A stretch of 64,000 nt of DNA from Larus michahellis (taxonomy: Eukaryota; Chordata; Aves; Charadriiformes; Laridae): positions 74,632,727 through 74,696,726 of the forward strand of contig NC_133900.1 of NCBI RefSeq assembly GCF_964199755.1. The letters are read 5' to 3'. Made by a program: the position numbers and the translations under genes. Positions within the stretch are counted from its first letter, which is position 1. Each line of letters begins with the position of its first letter. Under the pieces are notes generated by a model. That model was given only the letters and a program-made list of their open reading frames with translations, was not told the origin of the DNA and did no database searches. Shown piece by piece: positions 49,389 through 59,600 of the stretch.

Positions 49389-49859
49389 CTTTCTCTGTCT
49401 ATTTTCCTGTGTGCCAAAAGTCCCTTTCCCCTTCTTTGCTTTCTGTTAAAAGCTTGGAGTCCTTCATAGAGAGTGCTGTGTACATCTTTTATTTCCTCTG
49501 CCGTGTTGAAGACCACAGAGCCCAGGGACCCCACGGCAACATGGACCATGGGGACCCAGATGTCGGCCCCACAGAGGAGCTGCGCAGGGGGTCACGTCCC
49601 CTCCCCTTTGTAAAATAAACGCAGTGCTTTCTCTGTCAGTTTTCCTGTGTGCCAAAAGTCCCTTTCCCCTTCTTTGCTTTCTTTTAGGAGCTTGGAGTCT
49701 TTTAGAGACGGTGCCTAGTGGTTTGTACGTCTTTGATTTGCTCTGCTGTGTTGAAGTCCAGAGAGCCCAGGGACCCCATGGCAACATGGAGCACGGGGAC
49801 CCAGACCTCGGCCCCACAGAGGGGCTGCGCAGGGGCTGACGTCCCCTCCCCTCGTCTGT
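49389..49859 (+). repeat. Two tandem ~238-bp repeats upstream of the KLHL10-like frame
   Basis: Copy A runs from about 49389 to 49626 and copy B from about 49627 to 49859. They share long identical blocks, for example ttttcctgtgtgccaaaagt, ccctttccccttctttgctt and cagggacccca, with an estimated 80-90% identity by eye. Copy A alone ends with TTTGTAAAATAAACGCAG, which nearly matches the 3' end of the KLHL10-like gene at 51210-51225. Copy B contains TGACGTCC (49837-49844) and is followed by TGATGTCA (49859-49866), both close to the cAMP response element. The repeats probably form the promoter-proximal region of the downstream frame. Confidence 0.85.
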
Positions 49860-50044
49860 GATGTCATTATGGGGCACGTTCCAGAGCCAGCAGAGAGGCA
49901 GGGGTTCTAATAGGAGGTTGGAGGGAGGGCAAGGACACAGTGCTGTCAGCACCCGAGAGAGAAGCATCTCCCACTGCCTCAGGCTTCGACGTGGGCGATA
50001 GCTTGGCTCGCACCGCATCCTCGTCCTCACCCAGGGAGAGGAAG

Positions 50045-51220
50045 ATGAATGCTGTGGCTTGCCCGGCCTTCAATGGGCTTTGCCCGGAAGGGAACCTGGG
50101 CGATGTGATCATCAGCGTGGATGGCGTCACATTCAACGCTCACAAGATGATCCTCTCCGGCTGCAGTCCATACTTCAGGTGAGTGCTTGACAGAGGAGGG
50201 GACGGGGCCCAGCAGTATTTCCTGCTCTGTGCCACATGGCCTTCGTGTATCTCCAGCGCTTACGTCGGCACTCCAACTCTCCTCCAGCAGTTCCCCCTAG
50301 TCCCGGGACCTCCGTGGACACCAAAATTCCTCCGCGAGCTCAGATCGAAGAGCAGCACTGGAAGCGGTGTCTGACGAAGCCCCAGATGCGGTGCAGGGCT
50401 GGGAGCGTGGCCAGCCTGGCTGCTCTGCTGTCAGGCGGGAGGTTTTCCTTCCCCACGCACCGTTATTCTCTGGTGTTCTTGGTGAAGCAAGGCGCCCACT
50501 CACCCTCTGGCTCCTTATCCAAAAAACGGGCTAGTAAACCCTTCCTTAATAAAACTCCACGGCCTCCCAGCACGGCTACTGCTAGTGCCCAAATTGGTGC
50601 CCGGGGCAGGAGGCACAGGGGATAACGGGGTCAGGGTTTAATGCAGCAAGGCCGCTTTCTTCCCCAGCACTGCTTTGTTTTTTGTCTGGGCTTTGTTTTC
50701 CAGCAACTGCGGCAATGCCGAGATGAACGTCTGTAACGTCCCTGGCACTTCCCCGGAAACGATGGGCCTCATTATGGAGTACGCCTACACCGGCACAGTG
50801 TCGGTCACGGCGGAAAACGTTGAAAGTTTGCTGATCGCGGCAGACCAGTTCAACATCCTGGGCATCGTCAGACTGTGCTGCGAGTTCTCAAAGTCCCAGC
50901 TCTGCTTGGAAAATTGCGTGGGCATCTGGAGATTCACAGGCTACTACCACTGTCCTGACCTGCGAGAGGCAGCCCGTGAGTTCATCCTGCATCACTTTGA
51001 GGAGGTGAGCAGGGTGTCCACAGAGTTTCTGGAGCTCTCCTTCCATGAGCTGGAACGCCTGCTGGAGAAGGATGAGCTCCCTGTGAAAGAAGAGGCCACG
51101 TTGGAGGCCGTTCTGAAATGGGCTGCTCATGACCTGCAGAACAGGAGGCAGCACGTTGCATTCCTGCTGAGCCAGGAAGGCTGGAGGAGTGGCCAGAAGG
51201 GATTTTTCTTTGTAAAATAA
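50045..51220 (+). CDS. KLHL10-like BTB-BACK protein lacking kelch repeats, two exons
   Basis: Coding segments 50045-50178 and 50704-51220 join in phase with no stop and give 216 aa. Residues about 14-110 form a BTB domain (GDVIISVDGVTFNAHKMILS, YAYTGTVSVTAENVESLL, AADQFNILGIVRLCC); the remainder is a BACK domain (ENCVGIW, YYHCPDL, FILHHFEEV, KDELPVKEE). Residue by residue it follows human KLHL10, a testis-specific CUL3 adaptor essential for spermiogenesis, including the RERKMNAVACPAFN start region. The frame then departs from the family (GWRSGQKGFFFVK) and stops; no kelch repeat follows, only CR1. The stop TAA lies inside AATAAA (51216-51221). The ancestral intron acceptor seems mutated (CTG at 50686-50688); the AG at 50702-50703 is used instead and removes five residues (ALFSS) or so from the BTB. 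The retained intron excludes a processed retrocopy. It may be a functional short paralogue or a young pseudogene; the intact frame favours expression or recent origin. Confidence 0.75.
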
Positions 51221-51404
51221 ACTCAGCGTTACTGACCGTTAAGGCTTTGCTTAAAACTTCTGAACGCGTACGTGGGCAACGGTATGAATGTGTAGTCCCT
51301 ACTCCCTCTACTTACAAGTCACGCATGCAAATCTGCAGGTGCCCTTTCTATCAGTTTGGTCTGAACTAGATGTTCATCAGTGTCGCCGAAGGTGCTGTTG
51401 ACCA

Positions 51405-53540
51405 GCTGTTTGAAGATCTGGAAGTTTGCTTTCCTAAAATTCAGGGTCCTGACTCTTTTCTTCCCTGTGGCCCACACCCGTCTGGACTCTGAAGTCCAGC
51501 ATTTCCTTAGCACTGCAGCCCAGGCTGCCTCCAATCTTGATGTTACCCTTTAGCTTGTTTGTGTTGATGCCCATCAGGTCCAGTATGGCCCCTCCTCTGG
51601 TGGGGCTGTCTATTAACTGGCTTACGAAGTTCTCTTCAAGGCACTCACCTCTGGGAGTCTCCTGGATTGCCTACAGGTTGCAGTGTTACTTTTCCAGCAG
51701 CTGTTGGGCTGGTTGTAGTGCCCCAGCAGGACGAGAACCTGTGAGTGTGATGCCTTCTACTGTAGCTGGAGTAAGAAGGCTTCATCAATAGGCTCCCCTT
51801 GATCAGGCTGCCTGTAGTAGACACCAGCCACAAGGCTCCCTTTGTTTCCTGGCTCTCTAATTCTTACCCATAAGCTTTCAGCTTGCTCTTGGCTATTCTT
51901 CAGTGACAGCTCTTCACAGTCCACCCATTTCTTGACCCAGAGAGCAGTGCCTCTGCCCCTCCTTCCTCTCCTGTTGCTGGCCATGGATAGTCACACTCCA
52001 GCCATGGGATTCGTCCCGGCAGGTTTCAGTAATGGCTAGTATGTTGCATCTTTCTAGCAGCACGGCAGCTTCCAGCTCCTCCTGTTTGTTGCCCATGCTG
52101 CATGCATTGTTGTAGCCGCACTTTTTCTGGGCTGTCAGCCGTGTCACTTTCTTAGAGGAACACATCTTTGTTCCTTTGAGGTATTTCACCAGTGTCTCCC
52201 CTCTTGGGTCCTCCCCTCTTGACTCCTCCCCTGTTGGCTCCTATTTCCTATGGAGCCCTTCCCTCGTGTCTGTAAGACTTCAAGTGTGCTCCGGCATACC
52301 CAGCACATGTGAGAGCAACAGGCTGAGGGCCCTCACTAGCACCCCATTCCTCTAACCTTGGTGTGTTGTCCCGCCGCTTGTCACGGGCAAGCCTGATATT
52401 GTCCCTCTCCCCCTTCAAGCCTTGTTTAAGGCTCTGTGAATGAGGCTCTGTTCACTCGTGAGCAAAGACCCTCTTCCCCCTTTCAGAAAGATGAATCCCA
52501 TCTGACGCCAGCAAGCCTCGTGCTGTGCAGGCTGCCCTGTTCTCAAAAACCCCAAAATTGTGTGGGTGACAACAGCCACGGAGCCATGTATTAATAGACT
52601 GTGTCTGTCTATTTCTTCCCATGTTGCTGCCCACAACTGGAAGGAGAGAAGAGAAAATACCCTGTGGTCCAGATTCCCTTACCAACCATCCCGAGGCCCT
52701 GAATTCTCTTTTGGTGGCCCTTGGACTATGTGTTGCGGCACCTGGGAAGGTAGGGTGGGCAAGGAGGGAGTTCTCCTGCCACCCCGGGCATGGACTTGCC
52801 TCCATTCACTCCTTTTCTTGAAGGTACTCTCTTCAGCATGGCGTGGAGAGGATACAGGATCCCCTTAACTTGTTTTTTTTTCTGTGACTGTTCCTGTTTC
52901 TGTCTCAGGGAGGGCAGAGCATGATTCCATCGGTCTATCTCTTTCTTGGACTCCCTGATGCTCCCTAACCTTTCTACTACCTCTCGTAGCTCTGTTACCA
53001 AGTTTAGCAGATTGTCCACCTGGTCACACCTCACACTGCTGTTCTCACTACTGCCATCCATTACTAGCGAGAGTCTCTGTCAAGCCCTGCAGCCCAAGAC
53101 CTGCATGATTTCATGGGAGCTCTGTCTGGGTTGCCACATCCATCCCGGTGAGTGCAGAGGACACGGCTTTCTGCCAGGTGGATACGGTAACTCTACTCTT
53201 TTGAGAGTGCGATGACCACCAATGGAACTCACCTTTTGAGCTGGTAGAGTGATGACACCCTGCCATGCAAACTGTGCCACACTCTGTTTGCAGCAGTCCT
53301 GGTCACTTGTAGTCCCCAGGCTGTTTTTTACAGATTTGGGGTAGCTGCTGTGGCTCTGTCAATGCCCACACCTTGTCACTGTCTTCCACCAGAGCTGCTG
53401 GCTCCTGGTGGGTCTCTCCACTGCCCGGCTTTTCCCTGCCTCGGGAAATGCCCCTGTGCATCAAGCTCTGCCGCTCCGCTGTGGATGGGACTAGCTCACC
53501 TCGGCAACTGACTACAGTAGCTGGCATTTAGCACTTTAGA
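51405..53540 (-). mobile_element. CR1 LINE 5' part (ORF1, endonuclease, linker), minus orientation
   Basis: Read on the minus strand, this begins with ORF1-like sequence (CDQVDNLLNLVTELREVVER, then RESKKEIDRW, near 52900-53040). It continues through ORF1 remnants to the endonuclease N-terminus (NACSMGNKQEELEAAVLLER, then NILAITETCRDESHGWSV, near 52010-52120; VAGVYYRQPDQGEPIDEAFL near 51780-51840) and ends in the linker (TLNFRKANFQIFKQLVN near 51408-51460). Frames are broken many times. Five-prime CR1 regions are rarely retained, which makes this copy unusual. Its 3' half is absent. The 5' limit near 53540 is approximate. Confidence 0.88.
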
Positions 53541-56500
53541 TTAGAGGACTATAATCTATCCCAAGCAGATGTGATGCTTCTCTATGTGAACTGCATTCAG
53601 GACCTTCAGTGAAAACCTGTTTCTGTGTTCTTGATACATGTGCCCCCAAATGAGCATGGACAAGACAAACATTCATTATTTGGAAGCATCATCCTCTATT
53701 CACAGAAACCATTTTGCCCTATGAATTTTTATATACTTTGCGCTTTTTATGGCTGACTGATTTTAGTTAATAAAAAATGAACAGTTTTTAAAAAGTAACA
53801 AGTCTTTTTCAGTTTTTGTCTATTTTCTGAAAAAGTGTGATTCTTAAGTACTTTGTTAATTAAAAAATAAGCCCAAATGTTGCAGTTTAGAAAAATCACA
53901 CAAAGTTTATTGTATAAAATTTCTATACTCATTGTTTTTGAAATATTAGAATATGCAGTTATGTTAAATAGCTTACAACAAAGATTTATCAGAATCTCTT
54001 GTGACACAAAAGTAAAATTCAGAAAATCTGAAGGACTATTTTATCCATTTTTTTTTCTCTGTTTCTTAGGGCTAAGCTTTGTGACTGCTTTCAGGGTAAC
54101 TTGTTCACATTGTAATACCGCTTTTAGGGCATGTTGCATAGACAGACTTTCTTTTCCCAAACCTTTATCCATTCTTTACAGTTTTGTAAGTCGATCAGAA
54201 ATTGAATGTTTTATTCTTTGAAAGCACTTTACATGCCGCAAGTAAGCGAATGATTACTATTCAGGCTGAGGTGAGTTGCTTACTTGAGGGCATGTGAAGT
54301 ATTAGCTGGTTCTGTGCAAAGTCTTCCTGAAGGCATGCTGTCGCTGCCTTTGACTTTGTCCTGAACCTCACACCTTCGCTCAGAAAAGGAAGCGTGATTA
54401 TTTCTACATGCTGCTGTAATTTGGGCAGGAATCTATGCAACTAAAACCAGACGCAGATAGAGCTGTGACAGCCCTTTACCATAGAAATACAATTAGTATT
54501 TTCATTTCCAGTCAGTGTATGGTGTATTGCTCAACCTGAAGAGCTTGTGGTTTAAAGGAAGTACTGTCTTCATCATCTTCAGCTATAAAATTAATGAAAT
54601 GCATGTGAAATTTTGAATTTAACCATTTTCGGTTGATTAATACCAGTTAGTACCATATGTTTTTCTCACCCAGACTGGAATTTCAGGAATGACTAACTGG
54701 AATCTAAATAACACGTCCATTTCAATTAGTCTGAATAAACAGTGTGTTTTAAAATAGTACCTCAAAACTATATAGTAAATTGGTTATGTTTTTAGAGAAT
54801 TGATAAAATATGGAGCCTAAGCTCTTTGTATATTACACCAACAGCACCTGATCTGCTCTGAATTCAGCTTAAACGAAATTAAACAAGATTGCAATTGCTG
54901 TTATTGCAAATGGACATCTGATGCTGAACCTCAAGGTGACATCTGTTCTCTCTAAGCTTGTGGTCTTTTTTGTTGATACTGCTGTAACTATACCGGCACA
55001 ATTTATCAAGAGTTGTGATAGGTTGTCCATCACAGGAATTTTAATCTTGGGAATGTGAGTTTGTCTTACACTACATGTATAACAGTCCGGGGAAACAGTC
55101 TAGAGTCTCATACAGGAAGACAAAAGTGGTATGTGTGACAGTTTCTTCTCATTTTATTATACTGGTATTTAAAAATATAAATAACAATTTTATAATACTG
55201 TCAAGAGTATACAAATGATAAATGAGGATAATAGTTTATCATTTTTCCTGATGTTTGGCTTCATTGGTAATGCTGAATCAACAGCATCATGGAAATACCA
55301 GCCCAAGATTCATTCTTCAGCATGTCTTGAAACACTGACTGCAGGCTGCAAAAGGAAACTTGCTGTGAATACAGGACCCTATTTAATTCTTATTTATGGT
55401 TAATATCTATCTGATGGCTCCAGAACTCACAAACTTTATCAGGGATCTAGAAAAAGAAGCTGTGCTGACATGTACCTTTATTTGCCTACCAAGAAGTAGG
55501 CTGACCAGAGCCCAGATGGGGACCAGCATGGCAGTAGGAGGAGAAGCCTTGCAGGAAAGGCTGGAATCTGAAGGAGGCAGCCAGTTTCTGTTTAACACCT
55601 GCTTTGCATAAAAGGAAGACGATTGGGGTTAATCAGTTCCCTTCTTCACTAAGGAGCCATGCAGGTGGAGCTCACTGGAAGAAAGGGCCTTGTTCCCGCC
55701 ACACTTGTTCCTGCCACTGCTCATGGAAGAAACAGGTGAATCCTTGTTGTTTTCCCTCTGTAAGACGGATGACATTTTAAATGGAAAAAGGTTTCCTGTG
55801 CTCTCTGGTGTGTCAAATGCTGTTTGTGTTTTGGCTCTGCCAAAAAATGTAAAGAGGCACAAAATCAGATAAAATGGACCAAAAACGTCAATAGGAGAAG
55901 CTGGGTTGAGATGTGACTGGCAATTGTGTGTGTATGTACTGCAGACCTGAGGACTCATAGCGTGCACTTGTCCAGCAAGGCTGGTCTTGTTATTGCCGGG
56001 TAGCTGGACGTGGGGTAGCATCGCTCTGCCTGCGGGCAGAGAGCTGGGTGCTCTCCCTCCTGCCCCCAGGGCCCTCCTGGTCCTCCTGGGCTGTACCCAA
56101 ACAGGGCGCTGCGTTCACGGTTTGTAGGAGAGCATCTTGGAGCAGAAGAAAATCCTTCAAAAACCTTACCCAGAAAAGGCTAGTGGGCATTTTAGATGAA
56201 AGTCTGTGTGCTAACCAGAGGGAGGCAACTTAAAGAGAAGTAAAAATCTATATCTATTTTTCTTCAGGAGACATTTGTGTGAAGAAAGTTCCCAAGCTCT
56301 TTTTGCCTACCATAAGGCACGAAGCAGAGTATTTCCCACGAGATGGCACTCTTGCCTTATGCACAGAAAAAGCAGGTTTTAGCCTCAACTGCAGTTTTAA
56401 AAGCAGATTGACAAAGTGAAGTTTGCAAACAAACGCATAACTTTTACAGATCCAAGCAGTTATCAACAGATCTCAAATGGAGAATCAGCTTGCCGATTGA

Positions 56501-57000
56501 TCTGTTAAAGGTCGCTGCCTGATAAGGATGTGAAAATTCCCAGCATATGGATGATGAGATGAACATCACTATCAACCCATTATTGGAGAAACTGGTTTGG
56601 ATTTAGGTTTTTTTGGGGTCAATTTTTTGAAATTAATGTGGCTCTCTAAGGTGAATGGTATTTACCTGCTCATATTCTGACTGATCTTCTGAAAGAACTT
56701 TCACTTTAAAAAAAGAATCAACAAACCCCAAACTGAAAATCAAGTTGAAAATTAACTACTTTTAATGTTTGTCCATTTTTTATTATGTCTAGTTCTTATC
56801 TAGTTTGAGAAAATGCCATCTTGCAAAATTGCTGTACTTCGAGCGACTGTTCATTTGTGATGGCTGGCTGGTAAGTTGCTCCCCTATTCCCTTTCTCTAT
56901 GACTGAAAGAGGGTTTTTTCCTAATAAATTCAGCAAAGTCTCTGAATCAGAAACATACACCCTGCCTTTAGCTGTGCTTTCTGTTGATTTTCTAATCAAA
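53541..57000. other. Gene-poor region, nothing recognised
   Basis: AT-rich sequence with several short open frames on both strands. None has a recognisable domain, and no clear repeat was identified. The minus-strand 130-codon frame at 55629-56021 has no known similarity. Confidence 0.45.
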
Positions 57001-57309
57001 GACAGGGTCTATTGCATTGAACCACCAAGGTAGAGCTGGAAGGAGCCCTGCTGTCACAGAAACTGCTTTGGATAATCCTGTTCTTAATCTTACTAATTGC
57101 TGTTTTAAAAACAAGTTTGTTTTGTACCACGCTCTATCTGTTATTGCAGTGTCGTTCCAGAATTTCACTTCTTGGAAACTTTCTTCTGATTCCCAGCCCG
57201 AATTTATTCACTTGCAGGCTATATCTCTCTGTTCTTCTGCCAGTATCATTCTTTATCTTCAGAAGTCCTTGTTCCCTCCTTTGGTATTTGCGCTACTGAT
57301 GAGAGCAAT

Positions 57310-57510
57310 CATCTCTTCTCTTAGTTTTTGTTTCTCTAGGCTAAAAAAGCCAAATCTTTCCATCTTCTCTGAAGAGAGAGGCTCTTCATTCCCTTGATTA
57401 TCCTGTTTGGGTGGCCCTGGGTGTATTTCTGTTTCAATCCATCTTTCTTGAGCACAGATGACTAGAAATAGTGCACAGTATTCAGGATAAGTCCTGACAT
57501 GAGCTTTGTA
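57310..57510 (-). mobile_element. Probable very old CR1/L3-like fragment, minus orientation
   Basis: The stretch beginning gtttctctaggctaaaaaag and continuing with catcttctctgaagagagag and cttgattatcctg follows the inverted CR1 pattern seen elsewhere here (ctctccaggctgaacaac; cctttcttcataggagagat; ctctgatcac), but with heavy divergence. This suggests a much older insertion. Confidence 0.5.
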
Positions 57511-59080
57511 TCATACATTTATCAATTTCATTACACCATTGTAGCATCTCTGTGGTAAGTGGCTCAATATCTGTGATCAATTAATAAGCTTTATTATCCT
57601 CAGTTGTTTCAAACTGGTGAATCATTTTCCCCTAGAACGCCAATTCATCCCCATGCTTTTTTTGTGGGCTCTTGATTTTTCCATCTCTAAATGCCTTTTG
57701 TATGGGTGGCACGGTTATTTTAGAAATTCTGAATTTGGGAACTCCATTTGCACGCGTACCCTGACAGTGGTGTCTGTGGATGCCGTAATGCATCATGGTG
57801 TGTTCTTCTATTGCTAAAAAGTGCCACAGGGTGACGCCTTGCGTTTAGTCGCCATAGCAGAGTTTAACAACCAACCTTACAGAGTTTTAGTAGCAATAAA
57901 AGAAACTGCCTGGAGCTTGACAGTACAGAGGAAAATATCTTATTTAGCTCTATTTATATCCACTTTGCCAAGAGAAGAAATAAATGCTAAGAATGTCACT
58001 ATAAACTCGTTGAAGTATAGGGTACCAATCAATGGACAGAAGGTCTCTTTCAGTATTAACAGAATGAAATACTAGAAATTCCTCAGGGAAAGAATGTAAT
58101 TCCTGTACCTGATGGTTTTAGCAAGAGCTTAAAATAAAATGGAAATATTTTATAAGTCGTCTAACTCCTTATCTTTTGATTGATTAATGACATGGCTCTC
58201 ATTTCTTGAGAATTGCTTTTTTTTCTCAGTCATATTTGTCCATCTCTTAAATTTGCTGAGGGCCATCATAACCATCTCCACAATATGTGTACGTCACTTG
58301 TCATGGACAAAATACCCCTGTGAAAGTATTTTCTGTGATGTTTCTGGATTTGTGCTGTTTGTCTCTAAGTCCTGGGCCATCCAGAACTTTGAAGTCCTTC
58401 TTCCTTTGGTTGGATGTGACTTTCCCCAGGCTAGGGATGATTTGGTGACATCACTTCATGTCTGAACTAGGCAACCAGCAATAGCCAAGTGGGCAACATG
58501 CACAGGGCTGTCTCTGCCACTGAAGTATCCTGTTAATGTATCTAAGTCTCTGTGCACCCACAAGATGTGGTTATTGTCCTCATGATTTGTCTACCTTACA
58601 GCTCCTTGCCTCTTGCAGACTAAAATCTCCAGGGCAGGGACCTCTGCTTGTGCAGCAGGGCTGGATTTTGCAGGCAATGTGTCTGCACAGCAGATGCAGC
58701 CTTACCATTATCACCGCTCGGTGAAATGTGATCCCCTGGTCCCATGAGACGGCTGTGGACCCATCCACCTTCCCGTTGCATGGCATCAATCACTATCTGT
58801 GCCCGGGTATTGTGCAGTTCGAGCAGTTCCGTCATCTAGTATAACGAAAACAACCCGTGTAGCTGTGTGAGTGCTTACATGCGCAAATTCCTACGAGCAA
58901 TAAAGGCAGGGAGGGAGGGTTAGAGGGAATATGATCAAAAGGCAGATTGCCTCTACAAGAGCGCCTCCCTAAGTCACCCCTGAAATGTAAGTGGGCTTTT
59001 AGGTGTTCCTGCAGGTAATGGTGCACTTTTCCCGTCTTTTTGAACAGGCTTAAAGGCAACCTCCTCGGGGTGCACACAGA
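57511..59080. other. Gene-poor region, nothing recognised
   Basis: About 1.6 kb without recognisable coding, RNA or repeat features. The overlapping short open frames at 57617-58465 and 58536-58835 have no known domains. Confidence 0.4.
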
Positions 59081-59081
59081 A

Positions 59082-59600
59082 TGACAGAATCACAGAGTGG
59101 TAGGGGTTGGAAGGGACCTCTGGAGATCATCTAGTCCAACCCCCCTGCCAGAGCAGGGTCACCCAGAGCAGGTTGCACAGGAACGCGTCCAGGTGGGTTT
59201 GGAATGTCTCCAGAGACGGAGACTCCACCACCTCTCTGGGCAGCCTGTGCCAGTGCTCTGCCACCCTCAAAGTAAAGAAGTTCCTCCTCATGTTTAGGTG
59301 GAACTTCCTATGGTCAAGTTTGTGCCCGTAACCTCTTGTCCTGTCCCCGGGCACCACTGAAAAGAGCCTGGCCCCATCCTCCTGACACCCACCCTTGAAG
59401 TATTTATAAGCTTTGATAAGATCCTCCCTCAGCCATCTTTTTTCCAGACTGAAGAGACCCAAATCCCTCAGCCTTTCTTCACAAGAGAGGTGCTCCAGTC
59501 CCCTAATCATCTTTGTAGCCCTTTGCTGCACCCTCTCCAGAAGTTCCCTGTCCTTCTTGAACCGGGGAGCCCAGAACTGGACACAGCACGCAGGGAACGA
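59082..59600 (-). mobile_element. CR1 LINE 3' fragment, minus orientation
   Basis: Inverted CR1 tail at 59082 (gaatgacagaatcacagagt), then a well-preserved minus-strand frame with [60 protein letters not shown] and [20 protein letters not shown]. It is 5'-truncated near 59600 and closely related to the copy at 12345-13110. Confidence 0.92.

Noticed and set aside
49940-50044. Upstream extension of the KLHL10-like frame
   Set aside because: The extension begins at a GTG, not an ATG; the first in-frame ATG is at 50045 and matches an internal Met of human KLHL10 after a conserved RK pair.
56048-56233. Short frames near 56 kb and elsewhere downstream considered as extra KLHL10-like or kelch exons
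   Set aside because: None contains BTB, BACK or kelch (GG, Y, W) motifs.
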